Shown: in pieces, positions 30,301 through 39,614 of the stretch | Numbering within the stretch: the stretch's first letter is position 1 | Layout: the number at the start of each line of letters is the position of its first letter | Assembly: GCA_004014935.1 (NCBI GenBank) | Contig: CP025321.1 | Coordinates: 2,418,001 to 2,482,000 of the forward strand | Direction of reading: 5' to 3' | From: Saccharomycopsis malanga | Taxonomy: Eukaryota; Ascomycota; Saccharomycetes; Ascoideales; Saccharomycopsidaceae | DNA length: 64,000 nucleotides | Made by a program: the position numbers and the translations under genes | Notes under the pieces: model-generated | The model's input: the letters and a program-made list of their open reading frames with translations, nothing else | Told to the model about the DNA's origin: nothing | Database searches by the model: none

Positions 30301-31771
30301 AAACATAGCAGAAACCTCCATCACGATACCAGACGCGGTTGCCGTGGTCGACAGCGGCCGTGTGAAAAACATGTACTTTGACCACAGCTTGAAGGCAACA
30401 AAGCTCGTGGAAAACTGGTGCTCCCGGGCAGAGGCCAAACAGAGAAGAGGTCGTGCAGGCCGTGTCAGAAAAGGTATCTGCTACAAGTTGTACACAAGAG
30501 TCACGGAGCAGTCGCGGATGATTGACCAGCCGGTGCCGGAAATACTCCGTGTGGGCCTCGAAAACATCTATTTGATCATCAAGTCCATGGGCGTCAACAA
30601 TGTGGACAAGTTTTTGAGATCTGGCTTGGACGCCCCGCACGAAACCAATATAGCCAAGTCCAGAAATTTGTTAGTCCAGATAGGTGCCCTTGACCATGTT
30701 TCTGGCCGTCTTTCTGACCTTGGCCGGTACCTAGCAATGCTTCCTACGGATCTCCACAGCGGCAAGCTTTTGATCTTAGGAACACTATTCGCTTGTTTAG
30801 ACAACGCTCTTACTATTGCTGCCATAACCAATATTGGAAACCCCTTTTTGACCTCTATGGAGACGCGTGATCTTACCAAAACGACCCGTATGCGCCATAG
30901 CGGTGGCAGTGGCAGTGGTAGTGTCAGCATGGAGGGCGATGGAGATGTCGTGGCAACAATGAGGGTTGTCCATCGGTATTTAGCGTTGACAGATCCAGGT
31001 GAAAAACGTGATTTTATAAAACACCATCATTTGCTGTTTTTGAAAATGAAAGACATTGTGTCGACACGTCAACAATACTTGCTGATCTTGAAAGACGTAG
31101 GCTTTGTTCCAATGGATTATGGTAAACAGAACAATGATAAAGACCTCAATAAACATAGAGACCATACCAGACTTTTAAGAAGTATTGTTGCCAGTGCATT
31201 TTATCCGCAAATTGCCCGCGTACAGCATCCAGAAGCAAAATTTCTTCAAAGCCAGAGCGGTGCCGTAGAAATCGACCCTGATGCAAAGGCAACCAAATTC
31301 TGGGTCCGCAATGAAGCATTTACAGTAGAAGAAACGTTGCCAAAGAAAAAGAATACCAAAAAAGATGATTCGCCTAAAAAAGATGACAGAGAGTTACCTG
31401 CAAACAGAGCTTTTATTCATCCCCTGTCTGTCTTCTTCAATGGGGACAGACTCAAAGCAGACTTTTCTGTCTACGGACTGTCTCATCACACTACAAAACT
31501 ATTTCTTCTGGACATCACCCCGGTACTGGCGCTCGCAGTGGTTCTTTTCGGCGGCGTCATCGAGTACGATCTCGATATCAGCAGCTCTAAAAAGACCTCG
31601 CCTGGTTTGGTCGTGGACGGATGGTTGGCTATTCGTACCTGGTGTAAAAACGGCGTCTTGCTTCAGAGACTCAGACAAATGTTGGACAAAGCAATCGCTA
31701 TGGAGTTGGAAAGCCCAGCAAGCAATCCAGACGCTCATGAGGTGTTCTCGGTCATAGCATCAATTGTTTAG
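27365..31771 (+). CDS. DEAH-box RNA helicase with UBA and RWD domains (YLR419W/DHX29-DHX57 type)
   Basis: This 1468-residue protein starts at ATG 27365 (MAKPKKSSKPAAA). After a Lys-rich N-terminus comes a UBA-like domain (about residues 340-380, SDIVAVLSNLGFRQSHIEEA) and an RWD domain (about 470-570). The helicase core has motif I GETGSGKST near residue 668, motif II DEVH near 776, SAT (LMSATIN) and motif VI QRRGRAGR near 1026. HA2 and OB-fold regions follow, to an Ile-Val C-terminus. Architecture and length match S. cerevisiae YLR419W (1435), a ribosome-associated or mRNA-handling helicase related to DHX29 and DHX57. The exact role is not established here. The CTG at 30233-30235 sits in HSAL-x-PKDQRRVF where relatives have Ser or Thr, supporting the CUG-Ser code. 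Confidence 0.93.
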   Translation: MAKPKKSSKPAAAMAKDGKNPKEKSFQDSKKSKEKNFQDSKKSKEKSQDLGNGMGKSDADKAKSRETFLNNRKMVTSFTNWTGKLPATLLHEHCQKQKWEKVQYDMRKLGTKGFIGTAILSWKNPQDQQLVTIQYKLPYVDLDHPEANIINPVETIMEARHLIATYTLHRMCFEKNLQLMLPPDHKKIWSSLEQERKKYLKLNPDNYKNIYNANPFQNHLQNELEKKKKQKQLEAEKQQQAKTVKKKTEIVIEPKVNGSYFGTKFDSNDKPVNTLSKKLANLNMSSYKFPRKAWEQAPLVDLDSSSRLLIEETLKHHIDWTDQPIKKAGSDTTKDSDIVAVLSNLGFRQSHIEEALLYTETLTQALEWLIFHLPEDDLPEFFAKQQRDSKINVKVAADIKVENILRELENSGYAKSSIVQEFKNKDFDLSTVAHKVAIGTLLNESEKQLVHNLVVANNTPDHAEVSKEDWINEIDGLMAVYPKKVVVDTDDYSCVLIHLAPEKMGQKDLISLKCHFHPFYPFTLVGLQLCIKENYKLANYIKIAILKQVASHVVNSRLGDCYLLDMIEFLEENIAAIYKNPGPLFDASSKVQKQLEAAARTPKETKKKKNASHRRNVDEKSVEKSYRQRTNDPKYQGQLRNRAQLPAFGKKDKIVEIINSNKVTLVTGETGSGKSTQVVQFILDHLNLGSPADFKSQIVVTQPRRISALGLADRVAEERLDTTGNEIGYMIRGENRTSSVTRVTFVTTGILLRIIQGLLSGGDTSYFMNLKYIFVDEVHERSLESDLLLTILKGVMDKFLHLRIILMSATINLDIFNKFFGTAIGNVHIEGRTFPIEDYYLDEVLAETQFTITKNDNRYAEDDSDVGDADEAEHGKLIIQPKAHSPFFEKGNINYDLVASLCLKIDQNLGASEDSEGSILVFLPGVMEINRCMSKIEDMFRKNHAKCLVLPLHSALLPKDQRRVFKTPSAGVRKIVVTTNIAETSITIPDAVAVVDSGRVKNMYFDHSLKATKLVENWCSRAEAKQRRGRAGRVRKGICYKLYTRVTEQSRMIDQPVPEILRVGLENIYLIIKSMGVNNVDKFLRSGLDAPHETNIAKSRNLLVQIGALDHVSGRLSDLGRYLAMLPTDLHSGKLLILGTLFACLDNALTIAAITNIGNPFLTSMETRDLTKTTRMRHSGGSGSGSVSMEGDGDVVATMRVVHRYLALTDPGEKRDFIKHHHLLFLKMKDIVSTRQQYLLILKDVGFVPMDYGKQNNDKDLNKHRDHTRLLRSIVASAFYPQIARVQHPEAKFLQSQSGAVEIDPDAKATKFWVRNEAFTVEETLPKKKNTKKDDSPKKDDRELPANRAFIHPLSVFFNGDRLKADFSVYGLSHHTTKLFLLDITPVLALAVVLFGGVIEYDLDISSSKKTSPGLVVDGWLAIRTWCKNGVLLQRLRQMLDKAIAMELESPASNPDAHEVFSVIASIV

Positions 31772-32340
31772 AAAGTTGTTCAGAACGTTTTGCGATTTGA
31801 AATTACTTCTATACTTTATATTCCTATATTCTTACGACACTTTATTGCATTTAAATATAGACATTGCCGTGCTTACACATTTGTATTCTTTAGAATAGTT
31901 CGCAGGCCAATATAGATGGATTTTGATAGCTTAAAATTGATTTTTAATGAGAAATTGTGTAAAGAATCAAGTAGTTGAAGATAATGTATCGTTGGCGAAA
32001 CGCTGCTATGTTATCAGGTACACTATATGGTTTATAGTGCAACCTGCTTAATCGGTTTTGAATTGCTTGTCTGCTCATTTCCAGTCGGCATTTTTTCAAA
32101 GGTTTAGTCTTTTCAATACTAGTTTCAGCATCTTTTGCTACGATTTTACATACTTTGCTTTTTTTCTGTTTTTTTTTTTTAACATTCTACATCAATTTAA
32201 CATTATTTTACACACATCTCCTTGGTCGTTCTCCAGAAACCTGCAATACTGCTTTTAAAATCAAAATACATTAATTAAAGTAATTGTCTATAGACAAATT
32301 CACACATCACCAATCAATATCAAAATCTTATGCTTCTATA
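31772..32340. other. Intergenic region
   Basis: This is the 3' flank of the helicase gene and the upstream region of NUAF3. It is T-rich at 32160-32182. No gene was seen; the 66-codon hydrophobic frame at 32058 is not convincing. Confidence 0.5.
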
Positions 32341-32348
32341 CACGTGAC
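32341..32348 (+). promoter_or_regulatory. Cbf1-type E-box upstream of NUAF3
   Basis: CACGTGAC (reverse GTCACGTG) lies about 80 bp upstream of the NUAF3 start. It is the Cbf1 motif, which in CTG-clade yeasts is associated with respiratory and sulfur genes. A respiratory gene downstream fits, but binding is inferred. Confidence 0.55.
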
Positions 32349-32425
32349 TTATGGTATAGTATATAAGCCTGAAAGGGTTTATTGGTATTGCTAATGGAAT
32401 AAAACAGGATTACAATCAAACTAAG

Positions 32426-33019
32426 ATGTCAATCAGGTCGATACAGCGAATCAACAGCAGGGCAACTTCTCTTTTGCAATGGCAGTTCTGTAAGAAATGT
32501 TATTTACATCAGTCGAGACCAGTTTATGAAGCGCCTACAGATCTTTCTAAAATGCTTACCAATCTAGACATGTTAGGTTTTTCAAAGCTGCCTACGAATA
32601 ATGTTGAGTCTGTGTTGGACGATGGTGTGAGGCTTTCAAGTGGAGTAGTGATCCGCTCGCCGAACAAGGAAAAGGATATTATAGGCGCCATTTTATTAGG
32701 CGGCGAGGCCTTTGAATTAAATTTGGGAGGTGGCAATGATACAAAACAGCCATTGTATGATATCAAAAACAACTTTTCAGTGAGTTTTTCACCCGAAACA
32801 TTGGGGCTTTTCAAACTTTCGTACCCGAAACCTGAGCTAGTAGTGGTTGGATTGGGAAAGAAGTCAAGAATACTTCACGAGTCAAATCGAAAGTTTTTCA
32901 ACAGTTTGGGGATTCAAGTCGAAATAAGCGACACACGTAATGCTTGTCAAAACTTTGATCTCTTGGCTACAGAAAGACCCAATCAGATCGCCGCTTTGAT
33001 GCTTCCTCCTAATGTATAA
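32426..33019 (+). CDS. NUAF3: Complex I assembly factor, NDUFAF3/Mth938-like
   Basis: This 197-residue protein starts with an Arg/Ser-rich presequence (MSIRSIQRINSRATSLLQWQ), so matrix targeting is likely. The rest is a DUF498/Mth938-like beta-rich fold: a VRLSSGVVIRSP strand pair, then FSVSFSPETLGLFKLSYPKP, and ELVVVGLGKKSRILHESNRK with the family's L-x-x-G-x-G turn. The end is IEISDTRNAC-type helix and ERPNQIAALMLPP. NDUFAF3 assists assembly of the peripheral arm of NADH dehydrogenase, so its presence implies respiratory complex I, as in CTG-clade yeasts and unlike Saccharomyces. A Cbf1-type E-box precedes it. Confidence 0.85.
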   Translation: MSIRSIQRINSRATSLLQWQFCKKCYLHQSRPVYEAPTDLSKMLTNLDMLGFSKLPTNNVESVLDDGVRLSSGVVIRSPNKEKDIIGAILLGGEAFELNLGGGNDTKQPLYDIKNNFSVSFSPETLGLFKLSYPKPELVVVGLGKKSRILHESNRKFFNSLGIQVEISDTRNACQNFDLLATERPNQIAALMLPPNV

Positions 33020-33342
33020 TATATAATGTATAACTGTAAATGGTGAGTGAATGCTGTGGATACTAAATGTATGGCTTATTAGGAATGTTTGTTTTTGGTT
33101 AAAACTTGTTTATTACTTGGAAATAGTGAAAGATAATGACAATGTTAAAAACATGTTCATCGAAGATGTGCCTTTTTATTGGATTTTAAAATGTAAAAAG
33201 ATGTGTATAAGAAACATTTATCAATTGGAAATATAACGAATATGTATATAACTTGTACACATTGTAACACGAGTTTATTACTTGGATTTCTGCTTCTTAC
33301 ACGAAATCAGTAGACTTTTTGAAGATTAATCAAGCTCCAGTT
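33020..33342. other. 3' flank of NUAF3, no gene seen
   Basis: This is AT-rich sequence running up to a SINE1 insertion. A 61-codon frame at 33051-33236 has no recognisable features and was not accepted. Confidence 0.5.
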
Positions 33343-33353
33343 ATATGCTCATT
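33343..33353. repeat. Left target-site duplication of a SINE1 insertion
   Basis: ATATGCTCATT occurs here and again at 33513-33523 without mismatch, on the two sides of a minus-strand SINE1. Confidence 0.85.
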
Positions 33354-33512
33354 ATAAAATCTCAGCTTTCAAATCCAGTAAATATATCACTTTCGTATAT
33401 ACGCGCTATGTCTAAAGGTAAGACCCAACTATATCCTGTTATTCTCACCCTTGAGCCTGCCAGGTCTTTTTCTATTTTCCAAGAACACTAAGCACAGATC
33501 CATCGGTGGATA
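33354..33512 (-). mobile_element. SINE1 copy, short form with target-site duplication
   Basis: This 159-bp insertion reads on the minus strand from CCACCGATGGATCTGTGCTT through GAAAAAGACCTGGCAGG, a remnant of the body (GTGAGAATAACAGGATATAG) and the conserved GCGCGTATATACGAAAGTGA terminus. Box B and its surroundings are missing. The perfect 11-bp duplication shows that both its present ends are element ends. Confidence 0.9.
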
Positions 33513-33523
33513 ATATGCTCATT
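33513..33523. repeat. Right target-site duplication of a SINE1 insertion
   Basis: ATATGCTCATT is the partner of 33343-33353. Confidence 0.85.
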
Positions 33524-34878
33524 GAAAGCAACAAATCAAAAGCTTTCAGTGATAAAGTTACTTGATAGTACATACTTTTGGAACAACAGATTTCTTGTCA
33601 TGCCACTTCAATGTACAAATTACGAATCTAGTTCTTCATCAGCTTAATTCTGAACAATATTCAGTTAATACTACAACTTGATTGATCTTAAATTAAGTTT
33701 TGGCATCTTGGCGCAAACGGTTGGACCACCAGATGAGTTGGCTGAATATTGACAGAAGATACCCTAGTACGGAATGGGGCTACAGTTGGGCTAGACCGTG
33801 CCACAATTCTGTGGGCTGATACGATGGTGAAGCAAACGAGAAGAGGCTGTTTTGGCAAAAGACTGCCAACTTTGGCCGAAAATATTTAATCAAACAATGC
33901 ATGGCGAAGCGAAGACATGCAGTACAATGCATGAGATTTGTTAAAGCATTTACTTTGGATAACCATATGGAGTTTAGGACGAGTCAAGAGATTGCATCTT
34001 ACGATCATCGCAAGCTTGTTTAATTCAAAAGAACTGGCTGGAAAGAAAAGCAATGATTGAACCACCACAATATGGGCCCACCTTCGTTGGATTAGCAAGC
34101 AGAGTGCGATTAGGAGAGTGTTGATGGAAATCCGTAGAAAGGTTACAGTGTCAAGCAAGCGTTAGTGTTTGCTTGGCAAGCTAAAGACAAGATGAGGGAG
34201 GGGCTATTTATTTTTATATTAGAAGAATTATTGACTGGTAATGATACATGGAAACAAACACCAACCATTTGACTGGCGATGGTATATGAAAACGAATTTT
34301 TACAACCGGTGGTGAATACATGTACGAACGAATAAAGACATTATTGAACTATTAGAGAATGACACTGTAGTGTACCTACTCTCTTGGCATTTGCTCTACA
34401 AATTGTATGGCCATGAAATTGTAGATACACGACCACTTTCAGACAAAACAAATACAGAAATATAATTGTGAACTACACAATTGCTCTTATCAGCTTGTCC
34501 CGATAAACTTTTCATTACTAATTGGCCCCCACAAGTTATTCTCTCACGGGTGTCGGCACGACGTTGCCTGGTATGTTCCGGAAGACGAGCCGCTGCATGT
34601 TGAGGCGGCCACACGCAACGGCGGCATACGGCTGCGTCCCCGTGCATGAGGCGTTTTTGGTTTTCGTTTTCGTTTCCAGTAGAAGATATAGAATGCCTTC
34701 GATAACGGCCCACCAGCCTCGGGACAGGCAGCCGAGCGATAACAAGACTTCTATTTGATTCTATTCTGACAATAGCCGCTCTTTCTCAATTGTGAAAGGG
34801 TTGTTGAAGTGTGTATATTTGCTCAACTTTATGTCAGATTGCTATAGAAGCTCGTATGATATGGGAGGTGGCCATGTT

Positions 34879-34890
34879 TGTCCGCGGACA
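34879..34890. promoter_or_regulatory. CGG palindrome
   Basis: TGTCCGCGGACA is a perfect 12-bp palindrome of inverted CGG/CCG triplets, the type of site bound by Zn2Cys6 dimers. It lies about 670 bp upstream of the zinc-cluster gene. Confidence 0.5.
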
Positions 34891-34923
34891 TTACTAAGAT
34901 ATACTTGGGCCATAGTAGAGCAA

Positions 34924-34948
34924 CGGCCGGACTTAGTATTTCCGGCCG
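34924..34948. promoter_or_regulatory. Inverted CGG repeat with 11-bp spacer
   Basis: CGGCCGG and CCGGCCG face each other across 11 bp (ACTTAGTATTT). Spaced inverted CGG triplets are typical zinc-cluster targets, so autoregulation of the downstream gene is a reasonable guess. Confidence 0.5.
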
Positions 34949-35545
34949 GACGTAATTGTAAGAAAAAGAGAGCTGAAAGTAAAAAAAAAAAAATAAAGAT
35001 GGCATTACCGAAAGCCGACTAATGGTGTGGAAATTAGTCTTACATTTAGTTTCTGAGTGGTTCAAATTACATCAGAGCCTTTTCTGATTGATAACGTTTG
35101 TTTACAGATTGTAGCGAATGAAATCCGTTGAAAAACACCGATGGTGGGACGTTTCGAGCTGGCTCGATGACAGAGTCTAGGCAACGCATAACTTTAATTT
35201 TAGCCCAAACCGATGCGACAATAAATTTATCCCATATAAGTAGCATCTGCCGGCAAGCAGAAAATCAAGAGTGATTGTAGAAATTGTATGGAATCAAAGA
35301 TTTTGGAATTTCTGTTCTATTTCTCTTTTATACTGCTGCCGTTTCTGTTCTACCGTCTTGAGGTATTCACGCAGCTGCTTATAAACCAATAATAGTTGTA
35401 ACCTGCAATATCAAGAAATTTTTCCCTTTGCCATTACTAATCCGATCAAAGTCTCAACAGGTTGTTAGCAAGGGTGGTTCAGACCCTAGTAATACATTCT
35501 TACCGCGTTTTTTTCTTTTATATATATTTGCCTCGTTTCTTGTCT

Positions 35546-35677
35546 ATGTTCCACTATGCCGCACCATCAGGTTCACTCCACTCACATCCACTCAACTCCC
35601 ATGATGCTTCCCACAGCTTCAGAGGCTTCCATATCACCGTCGTCATCTGGCCATCTGCGTCTGGCCAGCGCCTCTGA
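35546..35677 (+). other. Overlapping upstream ORF
   Basis: An ATG at 35546, ten bases before the main start at 35556 and in another frame, opens a 43-codon frame that ends inside the main coding region at 35677. If the transcript includes it, scanning ribosomes meet it first, which would reduce translation of the regulator. Confidence 0.4.
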
Positions 35678-37604
35678 TTACGGCAAGAAGAAGAGGGTTG
35701 GCAAGGCTTGCGATACCTGCCGTATCAAGAAAACCAAATGCAACGGCAAGAAACCTTGTGACAAATGTCTCCAGGATAACCGTATTTGCACCTTTTCCGA
35801 GCGTCGTCGCGACAAGGAGAAACATTATCCTGCTGGCTACATTGAACTCATAGAAACAAGAAATCAGCTTCTTACTAAATCGCTACAGAAACTTGTCACT
35901 CTTTCCATTCAAGACGTGAACATGAAACAGTTTTTCCTTGACCGTTGTCCCGTTGTGCTGAAAGATCCTGTTTCTGGAAACAGTGTCATTTCTATAAATA
36001 AAGTCATTGATGCTTTGGTCCATCAGGGGCTTCTACAAGGCGAGCCTGTTGAATGGGAAGAAGGCATCAAAATTGCTGCTGATTTCGATCCTTCTAATGT
36101 TAACAAAGCAATCAATGCTTTTGCCAAACATTCAACTTCTCCTTCTGGTTCTGTTTCTCCTGAAACTAGACCTCTGGTTGAAACCCATCGGATATCTGGC
36201 TCCGCTCCGAAACCTGCTTCTTCAAGCACCGCGCCAAATCTCAATACCGCCAACATTGCGATCAAGAAAGAAAACTTATCTGTTCTTTCTCCTATCAAAA
36301 ATCTGCCAAAACCTGTTCCAACAGATGACCAAACTGATGAAGTAAAAATAGAAGATGGTGAATTTGATTTCGCCATGCCTTTGACTGAATCTAATACTTT
36401 CACCTCATTATCGCCTTCCTCTTCTAATTCTGAACAATCCATTCCTCTTCTTTTCCAATCTTCCGAAAACAATGTGAAAACCATTGCTGATGAGTTTGGT
36501 CTTCTGGCTCTCAGTCCAAGCGGAACAAATCCTGCTCTGTATCCTTTCATTGATAACTTGGCCAATGGCACTGGCTCCAAAATCATGTCTGCTGCTCTTA
36601 CTGGTGGCTTTTCTATGAGCACGTTTGAAAACTCCAGCACTGCTTCCGACAGCAATCAGAATAATTCCTTGTTTTCTGGAAACGGTCTTAATCAATCTCA
36701 ATCTAGCTTCCGCAGTGCTACCAACATGTCCAATTCAGAAAACAACAGCAACATCACCAACGTCAGTAATGGCAACACCTGCTTGTTTTTTGATGACAAG
36801 AAACGGAAACCTTCTTTGGATGTTGACTTGGATACTATTGGCACAGATAATGATAATGATACTTGGAGATTTGGAAATAATGATAAACCTCTTTCGCCTG
36901 TAGATGCTCTGAATGATTTTAATGGTTTGGCTCATGGTTCTGCTGCTACAAATTTGGTATCCCATGGCTCCAATAATGTTGAGACGCCTCCTGCTGCTAC
37001 TTATGTACTTAGCAGAAACCTAACTAATGAGTTGCTTTCTCCTATAAGTTCGCCTGTTCTTTCTTCCCCAGTGCTTGCAAACGCTATTCCAAACGACTTT
37101 TCACTTGCCAGTCCCTCATCAAGCCATCGTAACAATGGAAGACCGCCTTCTCCTCCAGGTTCACACAGTCTTCTGCGTAAAACATCCAGTGGCCATGTCT
37201 CAAAGCCAATACATCATTATCACGGATCCCATATGCATCCTCATCAGTTGAACAGCTCACATTCTCATGGTCTTGCACATGGTCATAACCATTCTCATCA
37301 TATGTTGCCTTCCAAGTTGCCTAGCTCATTTTTGAAGCTAAGCAACATTAAAAAGACATCATCGTTGGGAAATGGCCGCTCTTTTTCTGATGACAGCATG
37401 CTGTTCAATAACGTTGATTCCAAAGAACCTACTACCATGCCAGATACCCTCAATAGCGAGGAATTGAAACGCATGAGTGCAGACTTTTTGGCCTTGAACA
37501 ACACTGATAACGACTACAAAAACCTTAACATGTTTGATGACTTTAAAAATGATAACGATTTTACTAAAACTGCCAACGAAATCATAAACTTTGATCAGTT
37601 TTGA
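35556..37604 (+). CDS. Zn2Cys6 zinc-cluster transcription factor
   Basis: This 682-residue protein has a fungal binuclear zinc cluster at about residues 50-80: ACDTCRIKKTKCNGKKPCDK followed by CLQDNRICTF, with all six cysteines. A linker rich in Arg and Lys (SERRRDKEKHYPAGYIELIE) leads to a coiled segment (LLTKSLQKLVTL). A conserved-looking helical block (about 100-180) ends in NAFAKHS. The remainder is Ser/Asn-rich with acidic patches and a His-rich run (HGLAHGHNHSHHM). No fungal-specific middle homology domain is evident. The KACDTCRIKKTKC-type cluster with PAGYIELIETR recalls C. albicans Fcr1-like factors, but I am not sure enough to name it. The 2-kb promoter with CGG palindromes and the overlapping uORF suggest tight control. 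Confidence 0.9.
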   Translation: MPHHQVHSTHIHSTPMMLPTASEASISPSSSGHLRLASASDYGKKKRVGKACDTCRIKKTKCNGKKPCDKCLQDNRICTFSERRRDKEKHYPAGYIELIETRNQLLTKSLQKLVTLSIQDVNMKQFFLDRCPVVLKDPVSGNSVISINKVIDALVHQGLLQGEPVEWEEGIKIAADFDPSNVNKAINAFAKHSTSPSGSVSPETRPLVETHRISGSAPKPASSSTAPNLNTANIAIKKENLSVLSPIKNLPKPVPTDDQTDEVKIEDGEFDFAMPLTESNTFTSLSPSSSNSEQSIPLLFQSSENNVKTIADEFGLLALSPSGTNPALYPFIDNLANGTGSKIMSAALTGGFSMSTFENSSTASDSNQNNSLFSGNGLNQSQSSFRSATNMSNSENNSNITNVSNGNTCLFFDDKKRKPSLDVDLDTIGTDNDNDTWRFGNNDKPLSPVDALNDFNGLAHGSAATNLVSHGSNNVETPPAATYVLSRNLTNELLSPISSPVLSSPVLANAIPNDFSLASPSSSHRNNGRPPSPPGSHSLLRKTSSGHVSKPIHHYHGSHMHPHQLNSSHSHGLAHGHNHSHHMLPSKLPSSFLKLSNIKKTSSLGNGRSFSDDSMLFNNVDSKEPTTMPDTLNSEELKRMSADFLALNNTDNDYKNLNMFDDFKNDNDFTKTANEIINFDQF

Positions 37605-38638
37605 ATGCTTCTTGGTCCTTGTTTTTATTGACTTTTTGTTTATTCTCTGTATTAACAAAATTGATCTTAATATTCCAAAAAAAAACCCCCCAAATCCACA
37701 TGTTATACATATTCTTTGCTTTTCTGAACATTAACAAATTTTTTGTTGCTTATTAATTCTAGTTATTACTATAATGACCTGATGATTTCTTTGACGACCT
37801 TTAATGATTTTTATATGCTTTCTTTTCTTTCTTGTTTATTGATTTTGTCCAAGTAAATAGAACCTCTAAACAGGCGTTCGTTACTCTTTACTTCTAATAA
37901 TTAATTATTAGTATTTTTTTTCAATTTTTATCTAATAATTTTTATCCGCTATAACTTCATTTCTTATTTACTTGTTCTGAATTTGTCTTTCGCTTCTCCT
38001 TGTTGTTCTTAAGCTTGTATTTCAATCAATATTATATAATGTGATTACAGTGTACCGTGTAGAGTTAAGCAGTGAATGTTAGATGAATGTCAGCCGTATT
38101 TCACTTGTATTTATAGTGTTACTAGAAATAAAGAAATTATCAGCAACTTCCGCATACATACAAAATCACTGATGGAGAATATCAAACAGATAAGAGATAA
38201 TATCATTAAATACAAAAGATACAATTATATTTTCTGTGCTGGAAATATAAGATTATTACTACTACTATCATTACTAGATGATGAACGTCAATAGGTAAAG
38301 AAATCAGTAAATAAATAGAAATGTCAGCCGAATTTCAAGCAGATAAATAAAAAGGAATTACTCGCAGACAATTCGAAAGAAAAGAAAAAATACTGAATAT
38401 AACATACTCAACTCATCAAACCATTATAAGAGGAAAAGATCTTATATATCAAAACATGTACATGTGAGTCTCATGTGACGCTCACTTGAAGAAATGCAAA
38501 TGGAAAAAAGTCGAAGAAAGAGGCGAACGAGCGAATGAAAAGCTCACCAATTGCAACTCTTATAGTAAGCAGACGAACTCTTTAATCTAAAATATATAAA
38601 CTTTGTTTATACTCTATATCATTCAAGTTATTTTCACA
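37605..38638. other. Intergenic region between the regulator and ACP1
   Basis: The first 400 bases are a T-rich 3' flank with an AAAAACCCCCC run near 37680. ATGTCAGCCG followed by ATTTCA occurs at 38087 and 38322, an imperfect short repeat. TCATGTGACGCTCACTTG near 38471 precedes ACP1. The frames here have no recognisable product. Confidence 0.45.
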
Positions 38639-39007
38639 ATGTTCAGATTATCAGTTGCAAGAACCTTTGCTGGTGTTTCCCGTCCATTGATGGCCCGCGC
38701 TGCCGCTCCAATCAGATTCTCCCAGAACTTTCAAAGGGTCAACTTTTATTCCACTTTACCAAAAGAGGAGGTTAGCAAAAGAATTATTGATGTTGTGAAG
38801 AGCTTTGACAAGATTAATGCTTCTTCCCCAGTGACTCCAGAAACCAGTTTTATTACCGATTTGGGTTTAGACTCCTTGGACACCGTTGAAGTTTTGGTTG
38901 CCATTGAAGAAGAATTCGATATTGAAATCGACGACAAAGATGCAGATGAAATCAAGACAGTTGGCCAAGCCATTGAATATATCAGCAACAACCCAGATGC
39001 CAACTGA
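38639..39007 (+). CDS. ACP1: Mitochondrial acyl carrier protein
   Basis: This 122-residue protein starts at ATG 38639; the upstream extension lacks ATG. Residues 1-37 form a mitochondrial presequence ([20 protein letters not shown]). The carrier domain is complete with the 4'-phosphopantetheine attachment site [10 protein letters not shown], Ser79, followed by an acidic helix ([20 protein letters not shown]). It serves mitochondrial type II fatty acid and lipoate synthesis, stabilises LYR proteins, and is a subunit of complex I where present, which fits the nearby NDUFAF3-like gene. Length equals that of yeast Acp1 (125). Confidence 0.96.
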   Translation: MFRLSVARTFAGVSRPLMARAAAPIRFSQNFQRVNFYSTLPKEEVSKRIIDVVKSFDKINASSPVTPETSFITDLGLDSLDTVEVLVAIEEEFDIEIDDKDADEIKTVGQAIEYISNNPDAN

Positions 39008-39186
39008 TTGTCTGTTTTTTTGTAAATCGAGTTGCCATCGTGATGGTTTGTAATTGCTTAAAAAGTGCAGATAGCCTACGGGTCTCGATTTTATCATGAA
39101 AAGATGCATGTATATATACAAGTAATGAATATTATATTTAATTGTTAAAGAAAGTGTAGGGGTCATGATTGGCTTTTGAATTCATA

Positions 39187-39393
39187 ATAATATTTTATAT
39201 TTCGCGCCTAGTAAATATCAGTTTTGTATATACGTGCTATTTTGAAAGAGACTTGGTAAAACCCAATCATGCCCTGTTGATCATAATTTTTTTATTTTTT
39301 ATATTGGAAAGTAAACAGTAGACTTTGGTCTAGGTTGGGTTTCAGACAGTTGCACTGTGGAGTCACATTCAGTATCGTAAAAGTAGTGAGTAA
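39187..39393 (-). mobile_element. SINE1 copy, 5' truncated
   Basis: On the minus strand it holds the body (TTTTACGATACTGAATGTGA, GTGCAACTGTCTGAAACCCA, AGACCAAAGTCTACTG) and the terminus with GCACGTATATACAAAACTGA and an ATATTATTA tail. The head with boxes A and B is absent. AATTCAT on each side (39179-39185, 39394-39400), extended to AATA with one indel, may be its target-site duplication. Confidence 0.85.
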
Positions 39394-39400
39394 AATTCAT

Positions 39401-39614
39401 TAATATCTTGAACAACAAAGAAACCAAAAAACCAAAAACAATAAAAATAGAGAATAAAAGATAGAACAAATATGAGAATAAAAGGGGTAATAAAAAAGAG
39501 GGCTAGGGGCAGCTTCTTATCTTGGTGTAGAGAATACTATTTTTTATTTTATGATAATTATGATAATAAACATAATCTAAAAACTGTAATTCTTTTTGGC
39601 TCAATTTCAATTTA
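39401..39614. other. A-rich non-coding stretch
   Basis: This is A-rich sequence (AACAAAGAAACCAAAAAACC and similar) between SINE1 and family 2 copy B. No feature is supported. Confidence 0.4.

Larger units (their letters stand above)
33524..35545. other. Long promoter region of the Zn2Cys6 gene
   Basis: About 2 kb without a supported gene. It is more GC-rich than other intergenic DNA at 33710-34200 and especially 34540-34740, where CGG triplets cluster (GAGGCGGCC, CAACGGCGGC, ATACGGCTGC). Two inverted CGG structures follow at 34879-34948. A few TGCATG motifs are present near 33899, 33932, 34594 and 34643. Small frames here have no recognisable product. Long promoters are characteristic of master regulators in CTG-clade yeasts. 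Confidence 0.55.

Noticed and set aside
34522-34758. 78- and 69-codon frames in the GC-rich promoter block of the zinc-cluster gene
   Set aside because: Opposite-strand frames of equal length in CGG-rich DNA, no family, and better explained as a regulatory region.
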